A stretch of DNA of 35,235 bases from assembly GCA_001627865.1 (NCBI GenBank), contig LUQO01000056.1:1-35235 (forward strand). Direction: 5' to 3'. The notes beneath the pieces were generated by a model. The model was not told where the DNA came from. It searched no databases and saw only the letters and a program-made list of their open reading frames with translations. The first letter of the stretch is position 1. Every line of letters begins with the position of its first letter. Source of the DNA: SAR324 cluster bacterium REDSEA-S27_B3 (GTDB lineage: Bacteria > SAR324 > NAC60-12). The position numbers and the translations under genes were made by a program. Of the stretch, positions 16,818-24,572 are shown piece after piece.

Positions 16818-17103
16818 TTTTTACTCCGTAAATTTTTTTGAAAATGTATTTTAATTAAATGTGATCTTTAAATAAACCATGCTGAGCATTAGACACATAT
16901 AATCGCGGATACACAAGATAAATATTTGTTCTATTTAAACAAATGATATTTTGATATTGCATAAACAAAATAGCCCGATGTTTTATAATATCATGTATGC
17001 ATTATCTGTTTTAAATTGCATCGTTTTTTTGAGAAAGATAAACTGGATATTTAAAGAATTTAGGCTAAGGACATTAAATGTAATTGGTTAACATTTTTTA
17101 TTC

Positions 17104-17607
17104 ATGTTACACAGCATTCAGTACAAACGTATTATTTTTTGGAAAATCAGATTCCTATGTGGAATATTTGCCTTCATAATTTATTGTGGAGCATCTGCCA
17201 CAGCTTTGGCTGCAGAAAGCGAAGATTTGGAGGAGAGATTTAAAAATCTCTCAAACCAATTACGATGTCCTACATGTCAGGGATTGTCTGTTAAAGATTC
17301 GGAGGCCGGTTTTTCAACCAGCATAAAAAACAAAATTCGTGAACTGATTGAACAGGGGAAATCAGATAAAGAGATAATTGAATACTTTGTACATCGTTAC
17401 GGAGAGTGGATTTTACGCTCACCTCCAAAAACAGGTTTCAACCTTATACTCTGGATACTTCCTGGGGCAGCAATCCTAATTGGACTGTTATGGGTGATGT
17501 ACAGGTCAAAAAACTGGGTCAAAAAACCAATTGAGGAATTAGCTCAACTTACACCTGAAGAAGAACAAAAGGTAATGGATGATTTAAGTCGTTTTGAGAA
17601 AAGTTAG
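17104..17607 (+). CDS. ccmH: Cytochrome c-type biogenesis protein CcmH (CycL/NrfF type)
   Basis: 167 residues. After a signal sequence (about 15-36) comes the periplasmic CcmH domain with the redox motif LRCPTCQ (Cys55 and Cys58). It continues through the three-helix bundle QGLSVKDSEAGFSTSIKNKI, IEQGKSDKEIIEYFVHRYGE and WILRSPP, then a C-terminal membrane helix (about 114-132). CcmH reduces the apocytochrome CXXCH disulfide and hands it to the CcmF haem lyase, so the organism makes c-type cytochromes by system I. It stands alone, without ccmA-G nearby. A perfect TATAAT is present at 16984-16989 without a good -35. Its stop overlaps the convergent downstream gene by four bases. Confidence 0.93.
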   Translation: MLHSIQYKRIIFWKIRFLCGIFAFIIYCGASATALAAESEDLEERFKNLSNQLRCPTCQGLSVKDSEAGFSTSIKNKIRELIEQGKSDKEIIEYFVHRYGEWILRSPPKTGFNLILWILPGAAILIGLLWVMYRSKNWVKKPIEELAQLTPEEEQKVMDDLSRFEKS

Positions 17608-18665
17608 GAGCTTTCTTTCATCCGGAAAGCATTGAAATTATCAAAATTTATCCGGAAATCAATCTGATTTTGAACATTATAATGGTCCAGGTAATCAGCA
17701 TAATACCTGCCTTCTTTCTTCAAATAAGTATCAATGAAGGATTGATCAAAGTTTTCACGATCATCCAGTGCAAACATCCGGGCTGCAGCAGTTTTCTCAG
17801 AAAGTTCCAGTAAAACCCGCAAATCAATTAAATTATCAAACTCAGGAAGAAACACCGTGGTTCCCCAGACAAGGAGAATCATTTCCGGAGCAAGAAAAAA
17901 GGGCATTGTGCTGATCTCATGCTTATGAATCATTACAGGCAGTTTTTCGAAATAGACTTGCTGACCCTGACTATAGGGGCGCATAACATCTTCAACAACC
18001 CAGTTTCGTATTTCTTCGGAACGCCATAATGTAGTATTTGATTTATTCCTGGAGATTTTCTGTTTTTGAAATTCTGTTCCTAAGACTTGAGACAGATCCA
18101 GGCCGGTAACCAGCAGTTCCTGATCCTCGAGCGCTTCAATTAGTTCACTGACAAAAAATACGTGCCCACATTCATCCGGACCGCCGATGCCGATAATTAT
18201 TGGAACCTGGGGTGAGTCCTGTTTTAGTTTCACAAGTTTAGTGGACAAATCAGCCGCCGTAATTTTGCTGGGATGAAAAATTTGTAGCATGTCGTGCAGA
18301 TACTGATACTGCATGCCGCCATTGTGAGTTGTGCTGCCTGTACTGCCGGCAAAGTTTCGTGTATTGCCTGCTAATGTTTTTTGCAGTTCCGGCTGCTCAG
18401 TAAACCAAAAAACGTCTCTATCTGTAAGGGTTGTATTATTTTTCAGCGCATCTATGGTGGAATGCTGTAAAATAGAAAGTTTATTATATGAGTTCCATTC
18501 TGATGCTTCGATTGATTCTGATACTAATGCAATTTCAAAATCACGATCATCAAGAACACGCAGAAACTGACGAAAATTTTCCCATTTATCCTGATCAAAA
18601 TTAATAGTCAGACTGTCAAGATCAAATACTAAAAGACGAATCTGATTCGGATGGAATTCCTGCAT
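17604..18665 (-). CDS. HAD-like domain fused to a degenerate uridine-kinase-like domain
   Basis: 353 residues. The N-terminal part starts LLVFDLDSLTINF: the HAD motif I with both aspartates (15 and 17) but Ser-Leu after the second instead of Gly-Thr. Later come IALVSES (motif II-like, about 44-50) and PELQKTLAGN. From about 152 a P-loop kinase fold of the uridine kinase/phosphoribulokinase type follows: VPIIIGIGGPDECGHV. The loop GPDECGHV (161-168) lacks the Lys and Ser/Thr of GxxxxGK[ST], so ATP binding is probably lost. The remaining kinase landmarks survive: PEMILLVWGTTVFL where kinases have IxEGxxxL, then DLRVLLELSEKTAAARM and FIDTYLKKEGRYY. It may be a regulatory or structural pseudokinase fused to a possible phosphatase. 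Convergent with ccmH and divergent from the sugar transferase gene. Confidence 0.78.
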   Translation of the reverse strand: MQEFHPNQIRLLVFDLDSLTINFDQDKWENFRQFLRVLDDRDFEIALVSESIEASEWNSYNKLSILQHSTIDALKNNTTLTDRDVFWFTEQPELQKTLAGNTRNFAGSTGSTTHNGGMQYQYLHDMLQIFHPSKITAADLSTKLVKLKQDSPQVPIIIGIGGPDECGHVFFVSELIEALEDQELLVTGLDLSQVLGTEFQKQKISRNKSNTTLWRSEEIRNWVVEDVMRPYSQGQQVYFEKLPVMIHKHEISTMPFFLAPEMILLVWGTTVFLPEFDNLIDLRVLLELSEKTAAARMFALDDRENFDQSFIDTYLKKEGRYYADYLDHYNVQNQIDFRINFDNFNAFRMKESS

Positions 18666-18745
18666 AACAAACTAATGAAATTAATTAAATTGTATATTTT
18701 TACTTATCCTAAAATAATCTCAGCACCAAAATCAGAAGATTATCA

Positions 18746-20149
18746 ATGCTGAAAAGGCACACCCAGGTTTTTACTACAGTACTTAGGCTGTTTGACATGT
18801 TTTTGGCTTTTGCAGCCTGGGAACTTGCATATCTACTGCGTTTCCACTGGATTGATTTCCCAGCCGCATCAATGATTCCTGAACACGAAGAATATTTAAA
18901 AGCCGCGGTTTTTTTGGCAATTTTAGCGGTTTTTGTGTTTTCTTTCAGTGGAGTCTATCGGATGCACAAAATCGTTCATCTGCGACATGAATATTATCAT
19001 ATATTGCGTGGAACTTTCACGTTATTCCTGCTTACCCTGGTTGCCGCGTTTTTCTATCGTGAATTTTCATATTCGCGTGTACACACAATCTATTTTCTTT
19101 TTTGCTACCTGATTTTGCTGTTTTTTTCACGCCTGATAACAAGGTGGATTTTACAGTGGATGCATGCAAGAGGAACAAATGTAGAACAGATTCTGCTGAT
19201 CGGAAACGGAGTAACTGCGAATAAATTTATTAATCGACTTGATCGCCTAAAATCACTGGGCATTGTCCTGAAAGGAGTGATTGATACAGGAAACAATACA
19301 AAATCTGATATTCCAAACAATATTCCAAAACTTGGTGGTATTGATCAATTGAGTCAGGTTATTCATGCACACAAAATTGATCAAGTTTTTATTGCCCTTT
19401 CTCCGGAAGAACAGCACTATCTCCCGGAACTGAAGGAATTGCTGGCTGAAGAATGGGTTGATGTCAGGATTATTCCCGACCTGGGTATTTTTCGCATGCT
19501 GAATACGGAGGTTGAATCTTTTGAAGATATGCCGATCGTTACAATTGTTCAAAGTCCGATGACCGGCTGGAATCAGGTACTTAAGCGGCTTCTTGATATT
19601 TCAGGAGCATTTATCGCTTTAGTTCTTTTTGCTCCGTTGATGCTGGTGATAGCAGTTGTGATTAGACTCACATCGACAGGGCCGTCTCTATATGGACAGG
19701 AGCGTATGGGACTTGATGGACGCACTTTTCATGCTTTAAAATTCCGCTCAATGCATTATGATGCCGAATCACAGACAGGTGCTGTCTGGGCCAGCGAAAA
19801 TGACGAGCGCCGTACAAAATTCGGTATCTTCCTTAGAAAATACAGTTTGGATGAATTGCCTCAACTTTTCAATGTGTTCAAAGGTGAAATGAGTCTGGTT
19901 GGTCCCAGGCCGGAACGTCCTGTGTTTATAGAACAATTTAAAAGTCAGATCCCGCATTACATGCTGAGACATAAAGTCAAAGCCGGAATAACAGGCTGGG
20001 CTCAAATCAACGGCTGGCGGGGGAATACTTCTCTGGAAAAACGCATCGAATGTGACCTGTATTACATTGAACGCTGGTCACTGTGGTTTGATGTAAAGAT
20101 ACTATTTCTGACTTTGTTCAGAGGGTTTTTTGGTTCAAATGCGTACTAA
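18746..20149 (+). CDS. Undecaprenyl-phosphate sugar phosphotransferase (WcaJ/polyprenyl glycosylphosphotransferase type)
   Basis: 467 residues, the normal length for this type. It transfers a sugar 1-phosphate to undecaprenyl phosphate, starting the repeat unit of an exopolysaccharide, capsule or O-antigen. The N-terminal half has about four membrane helices (about 8-26, 48-66, 89-107, 111-130) and a nucleotide-binding-like domain (ILLIGNGVTANKFINRL onward). The C-terminal bacterial sugar transferase domain (about 275-467) shows RLLDISGAFIALVLFAPLM, TGPSLYGQERMGLDGRTF, KFRSM, RKYSLDELPQLFNVFKGEMS, LVGPRPERP and AGITGWAQINGWRG. No glycosyltransferase cluster is in the window. The 3' end overlaps the pseudopilin gene. 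The sugar is not predictable. Confidence 0.94.
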   Translation: MLKRHTQVFTTVLRLFDMFLAFAAWELAYLLRFHWIDFPAASMIPEHEEYLKAAVFLAILAVFVFSFSGVYRMHKIVHLRHEYYHILRGTFTLFLLTLVAAFFYREFSYSRVHTIYFLFCYLILLFFSRLITRWILQWMHARGTNVEQILLIGNGVTANKFINRLDRLKSLGIVLKGVIDTGNNTKSDIPNNIPKLGGIDQLSQVIHAHKIDQVFIALSPEEQHYLPELKELLAEEWVDVRIIPDLGIFRMLNTEVESFEDMPIVTIVQSPMTGWNQVLKRLLDISGAFIALVLFAPLMLVIAVVIRLTSTGPSLYGQERMGLDGRTFHALKFRSMHYDAESQTGAVWASENDERRTKFGIFLRKYSLDELPQLFNVFKGEMSLVGPRPERPVFIEQFKSQIPHYMLRHKVKAGITGWAQINGWRGNTSLEKRIECDLYYIERWSLWFDVKILFLTLFRGFFGSNAY

Positions 20150-20579
20150 AAAATTCCCTGGTGGATTTACACTGTACGAAACAATGATTTCCATAACTGT
20201 TGTGGGAATTGTTTCGGGACTGCTAACCATCTCTCTTTTGCCGCTGATTGATCGTCAGGAATTTGTTAATACATCGGATCAAATAAAAAATACTCTCCGT
20301 CAAGCACAGTGGCTGGCATTAACCAATAGAAAATCTCACCGTCTGAAAAGCGAGTCAGGTTATCTGATGCTGCAGCAAAAAAGCGGGGGAAGTTATCAAA
20401 CAGTTTCCAGTGAAAAAATCCCTGATGAAATCTCCGTCAACGCCAACCGCTGGCCTTCTTTCAGCGCATTCGGCTTCGCGGCCGGTGGCTCAATTACTCT
20501 GAAAAATGAGGATTACAGCACAAAAGTTGTGGTCAGTCCTATTGGCCGCATCCGGCAGACTTCAATTGAAAGAAGATAA
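20139..20579 (+). CDS. Type IV pilin-like pseudopilin (GspH/FimT type)
   Basis: 146 residues from ATG 20139; a TTG at 20130 would add three. A short basic leader ends in a prepilin peptidase site, KKFPGG cut before FTLYE, with Glu at +5 of the mature protein. It is followed by a hydrophobic helix (MISITVVGIVSGLLTISLLP) and then a GspH-like globular part (DQIKNTLRQAQWLALTNRKS, FSAFGFAAGGSITL, VVVSPIGRIRQT). GspH/FimT proteins are minor pseudopilins priming type II secretion or type IV pili. The other subunits are not here, which is common for stray copies. I prefer the ATG because it gives a typical short leader. The gene overlaps the end of the sugar transferase gene by 11 bases. Confidence 0.87.
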   Translation: MRTKKFPGGFTLYETMISITVVGIVSGLLTISLLPLIDRQEFVNTSDQIKNTLRQAQWLALTNRKSHRLKSESGYLMLQQKSGGSYQTVSSEKIPDEISVNANRWPSFSAFGFAAGGSITLKNEDYSTKVVVSPIGRIRQTSIERR

Positions 20580-20593
20580 GGGTATTTTGTCGC

Positions 20594-21733
20594 ATGAGAG
20601 CGAAAAACATCCTCATTGTTCCTACCCTGCTTTTGACTTCATTTATGCTGATTGGCAGCTGTGCCAAAAAGCACAGCAGTTCTGCAGATAACAGCACATC
20701 AACTTTTACAGTTTCAGAGATCACTCAAACTGCAGGCAGTGACGGTTATCTAAGCGGTTACTTTGAGGTGCCTTCTGATGGCATCTCTTTTTTATTATCC
20801 ATTTTTAAAGATAATAATGTTTCGATTACGTTTTATTCATTGACTGACCCGGACGGAATAAACATTTTGAGTTCTACTTCAACTCCAAATTTATACCTTG
20901 ATGCAAGTGGAAGTTCAGGCAGCAGTGTTGACAAGAATGGATACTCAAATGTACTGATTCCTCAGTCCCCAAGCTTCAGCGCTAAAGCAGGCACATGGAC
21001 TTTTAAGGCGAACAACAATGACCGTGTAAAATTAGCCTTGCGCAAAGGTAACACACCGTTTGCCGCAACAATAGTTGTTCAGCCTTATATTACTGGAACA
21101 AAATGGTCTGCCGGAAATATTTCTTCAGCTTTAACTGTGATGTCAGATATATTTTCAAAAAATGGAATTACACTGACTATCAAAAGTACTATAACAATAA
21201 GTGAAACTGAATATGCTGCAGTGTCTTCAACATTCACTAATGCAACAACTTCGGCTCTTGTTAAAAAGGGAAGTACCAACGCCGTAAACATCTTTTTTAT
21301 AGAGGATTATTCCGGAAGCGGAGCAGGTTTATTGGGAAATGCCGCGGGAATTCCGGGATCAATGGGAGACGCAAATTCCTGGAATGGAGTACTTGCCAGC
21401 CTTGACGCACATGTCTCCGGAGCCACGCTGGACTCACAACTGCTAGGTGAAACAGCCGCTCATGAAATGGGGCACCAGCTTGGGTTGTTCCATACAACTG
21501 AAAAAGGAGGAACTGTTTTTGATATTTTGTCTGACACACCGGAATGCTCGAGCAGCACAAGAGATAATAACAGCAATGGTTCTGTTTCCGCTGAAGAATG
21601 TGATGGTTATGGTGGTGATAATCTGATGTTTTGGACATCATGGTCTGCTGCGTCACGCTCTGCTGGGAAAAAGCAGGAAACATTATCAAGTCATCAGCAG
21701 CATGTTTTGAAATATTCACCTATTGCAAAATAA
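20594..21733 (+). CDS. Metzincin-type zinc metalloprotease lipoprotein
   Basis: 379 residues. A lipobox LIGSC puts the lipidated Cys at 23. A Ser/Thr-rich linker leads to a beta-sandwich-like region (about 45-165), which resembles a pre-peptidase or PPC-type domain (FEVPSDGISFLLSIFKDNN, AGTWTFKANNNDRVKLAL). The catalytic part carries the full metzincin signature HEMGHQLGLFH (290-300: three His ligands and Glu291), with Met345 in GDNLMFW as a plausible Met-turn. Cys318 and Cys336 flank an Asn/Ser-rich loop and may pair. The protein is expected on the outer membrane or periplasmic face. It starts 14 bases after the pseudopilin gene, so the sugar transferase, pseudopilin and protease genes form one transcription unit. 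The substrate is unknown. Confidence 0.87.
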   Translation: MRAKNILIVPTLLLTSFMLIGSCAKKHSSSADNSTSTFTVSEITQTAGSDGYLSGYFEVPSDGISFLLSIFKDNNVSITFYSLTDPDGINILSSTSTPNLYLDASGSSGSSVDKNGYSNVLIPQSPSFSAKAGTWTFKANNNDRVKLALRKGNTPFAATIVVQPYITGTKWSAGNISSALTVMSDIFSKNGITLTIKSTITISETEYAAVSSTFTNATTSALVKKGSTNAVNIFFIEDYSGSGAGLLGNAAGIPGSMGDANSWNGVLASLDAHVSGATLDSQLLGETAAHEMGHQLGLFHTTEKGGTVFDILSDTPECSSSTRDNNSNGSVSAEECDGYGGDNLMFWTSWSAASRSAGKKQETLSSHQQHVLKYSPIAK

Positions 21734-21775
21734 GGTAATTCACAAAAAACATGTGCTCGAGGTAAAAGGAGGATT

Positions 21776-21805
21776 ATGAAGAATGTCTTGTTTTTTTCGG
21801 TTTGA
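21776..21805 (+). other. Strong ribosome binding site leading into a 9-codon frame
   Basis: AAAAGGAGGA ends two bases before an ATG at 21776, an exceptionally good site, but the frame MKNVLFFSV ends at TGA 21803-21805. Reading through the TGA would give about 22 more residues to TAA 21872-21874. This is probably the wreck of an exported-protein gene start (a signal-peptide-like opening), or a tiny leader peptide. Confidence 0.22.
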
Positions 21806-21856
21806 TTTTGGAACCCAGGCAGGAAACATGGGTTAGGAAAACATTACAAAACTGAA

Positions 21857-22063
21857 TCAGCTAAATCCGAGTAAACGTAACACTCCTGCGAGCAAAACCA
21901 GTAACAGCGTCAATACTGCTCCTCCTACAAAAAATATATGCAGCACGAACAGCAGTGTATGTCCTTCACGCAGGTTTTGCAGAATTGACACGTAATTCTT
22001 TAACATTTTCTGGATAACACCCATGTAATCAGACTGTAAAGTTCCAGAATTATAACTGCCCAC
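21857..22063 (-). CDS. Very small membrane protein after ilvE
   Basis: 68 residues if the GTG at 22063, immediately after the ilvE stop, is used, or 55 from an ATG at 22024. One predicted membrane helix occupies about 41-65 (LLFVLHIFFVGGAVLTLLLVLLAGVL), preceded by an amphipathic stretch KMLKNYVSILQNL. No family is recognised. It abuts ilvE on the same strand, so it may be expressed from its message, but neither start has a good ribosome binding site. Confidence 0.48.
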   Translation of the reverse strand: MGSYNSGTLQSDYMGVIQKMLKNYVSILQNLREGHTLLFVLHIFFVGGAVLTLLLVLLAGVLRLLGFS

Positions 22064-23134
22064 CTAAATCATTTCCATCCAGCCAAAAGGATCCGATTCA
22101 TGTCCATATTGGATTCCTGTAAGATGCTCATAAAATTGCATAGCAACAGGTCCTGTTTCTCCATTTCCAACCTGACAATCCTCTCCTTTGTAGGACAGAA
22201 TTCCCACCGGTGAAACCACAGCAGCAGTACCTGCTCCGAAAACTTCTGTCACAGAACCATCTTTCAAACCCTGCAAAACTTCTTCGATTGTTATCCGCCT
22301 TTCTTCAACTTTCAATCCCCAATGTTTTCCAAGTTCCAATAATGACATGCGGGTTATTCCGGGCAGAATAGAGCCTGTCAGCATAGGTGTCACTATTGTG
22401 TCATTTATTACAAAAAAGATGTTCATCGATCCAACTTCTTCAATATAACGTCTCTCTACCGCATCCAGCCACAGAACCTGAGTATATCCCAATTCCTTTG
22501 CTTCTTTTTCTGCTAAAATACTGGCCGCGTAGTTACCACCCGTTTTGGCGTTTCCAACTCCTCCGGGAACAGCACGCACATATTTTTCAGAAACCATAAT
22601 ATTCACCGGATTAAATCCCTGCGGATAATAAGGCCCAACTGGACTTAGAATGATGTAAAACAGATATTTTGATGAGACTTTCAGACCGATTGCCTTTTCA
22701 GTGGCTAAAATGGTTGGACGAATATATAACGAGGTTCCTTCTTCTCCAGGAACCCATCCTGAGTCTAAACGCAATAACTGCTTAAGCGCATCCAGCATCT
22801 CTTCCACATCCAGTTCCGGAAGACACATGCGTTTGGAAGTAAGGTTCATTCTTTTAAAATTTTCACGTGGTCGGAAAAGCCCGTGTTCTCCGGATTCTAA
22901 TTTGTATGCTTTCAGCCCTTCAAAGGACATTTGGGCATAATGCAGCACCATCGAAGATGGTTCCAGTGTCAGTGGTCCATAAGGTTTGATTTGGGCACTG
23001 TGCCAGCCTTTCCCATCATCCCATTCCATGCAGAACATGTGATCGGAAAATACGGTGCCGAAAACAACCCCGGACATTGAAGCAGGCGGAGTTTTAAGTT
23101 GCTCAGGCAATGCTTTTGTAAGTTTGATCTTCAT
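22064..23134 (-). CDS. ilvE: Branched-chain amino acid aminotransferase
   Basis: 356 residues, fold-type IV PLP enzyme of the eukaryote-like BCAT length class. It moves the amino group between glutamate and the 2-oxo acids of valine, leucine and isoleucine. Visible landmarks: YAQMSFEGLKAY (about 66-77), LYIRPTILATE (136-146), the PLP lysine Lys197 in GNAKTGGNYAAS, EEVGSMNIFFV, and LPGITRMSLLELGKHWG. The C-terminal EVFGAGTAAVVSPVG binds the cofactor phosphate. All catalytic elements are present. It is flanked on the same strand by two very small membrane-protein frames. No other ilv or leu gene is in the window. Confidence 0.97.
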   Translation of the reverse strand: MKIKLTKALPEQLKTPPASMSGVVFGTVFSDHMFCMEWDDGKGWHSAQIKPYGPLTLEPSSMVLHYAQMSFEGLKAYKLESGEHGLFRPRENFKRMNLTSKRMCLPELDVEEMLDALKQLLRLDSGWVPGEEGTSLYIRPTILATEKAIGLKVSSKYLFYIILSPVGPYYPQGFNPVNIMVSEKYVRAVPGGVGNAKTGGNYAASILAEKEAKELGYTQVLWLDAVERRYIEEVGSMNIFFVINDTIVTPMLTGSILPGITRMSLLELGKHWGLKVEERRITIEEVLQGLKDGSVTEVFGAGTAAVVSPVGILSYKGEDCQVGNGETGPVAMQFYEHLTGIQYGHESDPFGWMEMI

Positions 23135-23171
23135 GCAATTCTTTCAGGGATTATTGTTGTTTTTATTTCTA

Positions 23172-23321
23172 CTAAAATTTATTGTTCATATACCAAATTT
23201 GTCGGTGTGTCTGCTCAGTCCTCAGTTCCTCATAGTTTGTCCAGACATATACCAGCATCACACCCATACAAATAACTATTAATGCTGCAATCTGGGTCAT
23301 AAGACGATATTTATTGTTCAT
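23172..23321 (-). CDS. 49-residue single-helix membrane protein upstream of ilvE
   Basis: Starts at ATG 23321 and stops at TAG 23174-23172. The protein is a basic start MNNKYRLM, one membrane helix of about residues 9-27 (QIAALIVICMGVMLVYVW), then a charged tail containing NYEELRTEQTHRQIWYMNN. The layout, a short helix plus a polar tail, is that of many small regulatory membrane proteins. It ends 37 bases before the ilvE start on the same strand. No clear ribosome binding site and no family recognised, so coding status is moderate. Confidence 0.45.
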   Translation of the reverse strand: MNNKYRLMTQIAALIVICMGVMLVYVWTNYEELRTEQTHRQIWYMNNKF

Positions 23322-23525
23322 ATTGAAGTGGTCCCAATATTTGATGTTTTATCAATCGTAAACCATACAGACTTAGCTTGCAATTCTCTAGTGAATTTCT
23401 TTAGTTGACTTCTTCTTTGGTTTATCTGTCTTATGTTCGATATCGCAAAAAAAGAATAAGAAACTTTTTTTCATTATGTGAAAACTGATAAATATTACAA
23501 TCAGATAAAAAATTGCTTTTTTTAC

Positions 23526-23554
23526 TTGACATAAAATAAATTTATGTATAAAGT
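23526..23554 (+). promoter_or_regulatory. Possible sigma-70 promoter
   Basis: Perfect TTGACA at 23526-23531 in an AT-rich setting. The -10 could be TATAAA at 23547-23552 (15-base spacer, five of six) or TAAAGT at 23549-23554 (17-base spacer, four of six). It would give a transcript with about 150 untranslated bases before the gene at 23713. Confidence 0.42.
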
Positions 23555-23645
23555 CTGGTTTAATGTAAGGTATGTTGCATAGTTCTTGTATTGCAAAAAA
23601 CGCAAATACTTGATGTCTGCAGGAAGTACCTTTACGACAAAAGAG

Positions 23646-23668
23646 ATTCAGAAATTAATTTTCTGAAT
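23646..23668. repeat. Perfect inverted repeat, 9-base arms
   Basis: ATTCAGAAA and TTTCTGAAT around a 5-base centre TTAAT. It lies between the possible promoter and the small gene at 23713. It could be an operator site for a dimeric regulator or a short hairpin in the leader. Confidence 0.45.
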
Positions 23669-23712
23669 TCTATCAATCAGGTAATAATGAAAAATTATGA
23701 CTGATTTATTAA

Positions 23713-23973
23713 ATGTTTAATTATTTAGAGCAAGTAATGCCGGTACGAATTTTTGGATTGTTCGGCCTGCACCATGGATTGGAGATAGAGCTGAAATCAC
23801 AATTGACAGATTCTATTAAGGAAGAAGTTTTTTTTGACTACAAAGACCGCTGCTATGAAATTCAGAGTTTTTCACTGAAAGGAGCACGTCGTTACATAAA
23901 TGTTCGCCAGATTCCTAACCCTGGTTTATATCCGTCAAAAAAACGATTGCCGATTCTGTCTACAGCTAGTTAA
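23713..23973 (+). CDS. Small hypothetical protein
   Basis: Not recognised. 86 residues from ATG 23713, or 78 from a second ATG at 23737 that has AGAG a few bases upstream. The sequence is soluble, with a mixed helix/strand look. It contains VRIFGLFGLHHGLEIELKSQ, a basic middle (SFSLKGARRYINVRQIP) and a Lys/Arg-rich tail. It has no signal peptide or membrane helix. It is the only plus-strand frame between ilvE and the large minus-strand operon. It follows a good promoter-like sequence, which supports its being real. Confidence 0.42.
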   Translation: MFNYLEQVMPVRIFGLFGLHHGLEIELKSQLTDSIKEEVFFDYKDRCYEIQSFSLKGARRYINVRQIPNPGLYPSKKRLPILSTAS

Positions 23974-24103
23974 GCTGTTTTTCCAGCTAAAAAAGTGGAT
24001 TAAGTGTTTACCCACAGTTTAGCCTGATCTCGAAGTGCGACCATTTCCCGAGTATTTGATTACGGGCTCTTGTCCGTGTATAAATTTCCTGCCAAAAAAC
24101 CCC

Positions 24104-24568
24104 TTACCACATTGTCCAGGGTTGAGACCATTCAAAGACTTTTGCCCATAGCGGCTCCTTTTTTTCAAGATTGTGCAAAGCTGCTTCAACACTGATTGCT
24201 TCACCCGATTGTCGGATTATTACTGTCAAAAATTCTTTGACTTCCAGTATAGAGGCCAACCTTTTCCTGTTAATCATGTTCTGGACACCGCGTGTGACCA
24301 CCGAGCCATTGTCCACAGGATAACGATAGACATTGTCACATATATGACAGGATTTTGGGATTTTACTTTCAAACCATGTATTTGCCACTTCTTCCTGCAG
24401 CCATGGATGCAGCTCACGATCTACACTGGCAGTGAAGACGTAGCGTACGGCAGTAGTCTGATGATTCAGCGGCTGTTCTTCCGCATTCAGTGTAAAAGGA
24501 AGTGCAGCTGCAATAATCAAATAAAGCAATAATACAGCTTTAATATTTTTGATTAAAATTTCAGTCAT
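24104..24568 (-). CDS. Small secreted protein, last gene of the surface-protein operon
   Basis: 154 residues from the ATG at 24568, four bases after the stop of the barrel-protein gene; a longer frame to 24589 would overlap that gene. A signal peptide (hydrophobic core about 9-28, likely cut after LNA) leads to a soluble protein with two close cysteines in SCHICDNVYRYPV and a C-terminal WSQPWTMW. No family recognised. The tight coupling to the upstream gene implies a joint function, perhaps a periplasmic accessory or anchor for the surface proteins (inference). Middle segments (RYVFTASVDRELHPWLQEEV, KEFLTVIIRQSGEAISVEAA) look like alternating strands and helices. Confidence 0.7.
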   Translation of the reverse strand: MTEILIKNIKAVLLLYLIIAAALPFTLNAEEQPLNHQTTAVRYVFTASVDRELHPWLQEEVANTWFESKIPKSCHICDNVYRYPVDNGSVVTRGVQNMINRKRLASILEVKEFLTVIIRQSGEAISVEAALHNLEKKEPLWAKVFEWSQPWTMW

Positions 24569-24572
24569 CGTG

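Larger units (their letters stand above)
23322..23712. other. AT-rich intergenic region with a plus-strand promoter and an inverted repeat
   Basis: No protein frame of coding character seen. It holds a good promoter-like sequence (23526-23554) reading rightwards and a perfect inverted repeat (23646-23668), both before the small plus-strand gene. The left part presumably holds the promoter of the minus-strand small membrane protein and ilvE. Confidence 0.5.

Noticed and set aside
21776..21874. Selenoprotein mini-gene reading through the TGA at 21803
   Set aside because: No downstream SECIS-like hairpin was recognised and the extension has no protein-like features; selC itself looks impaired.
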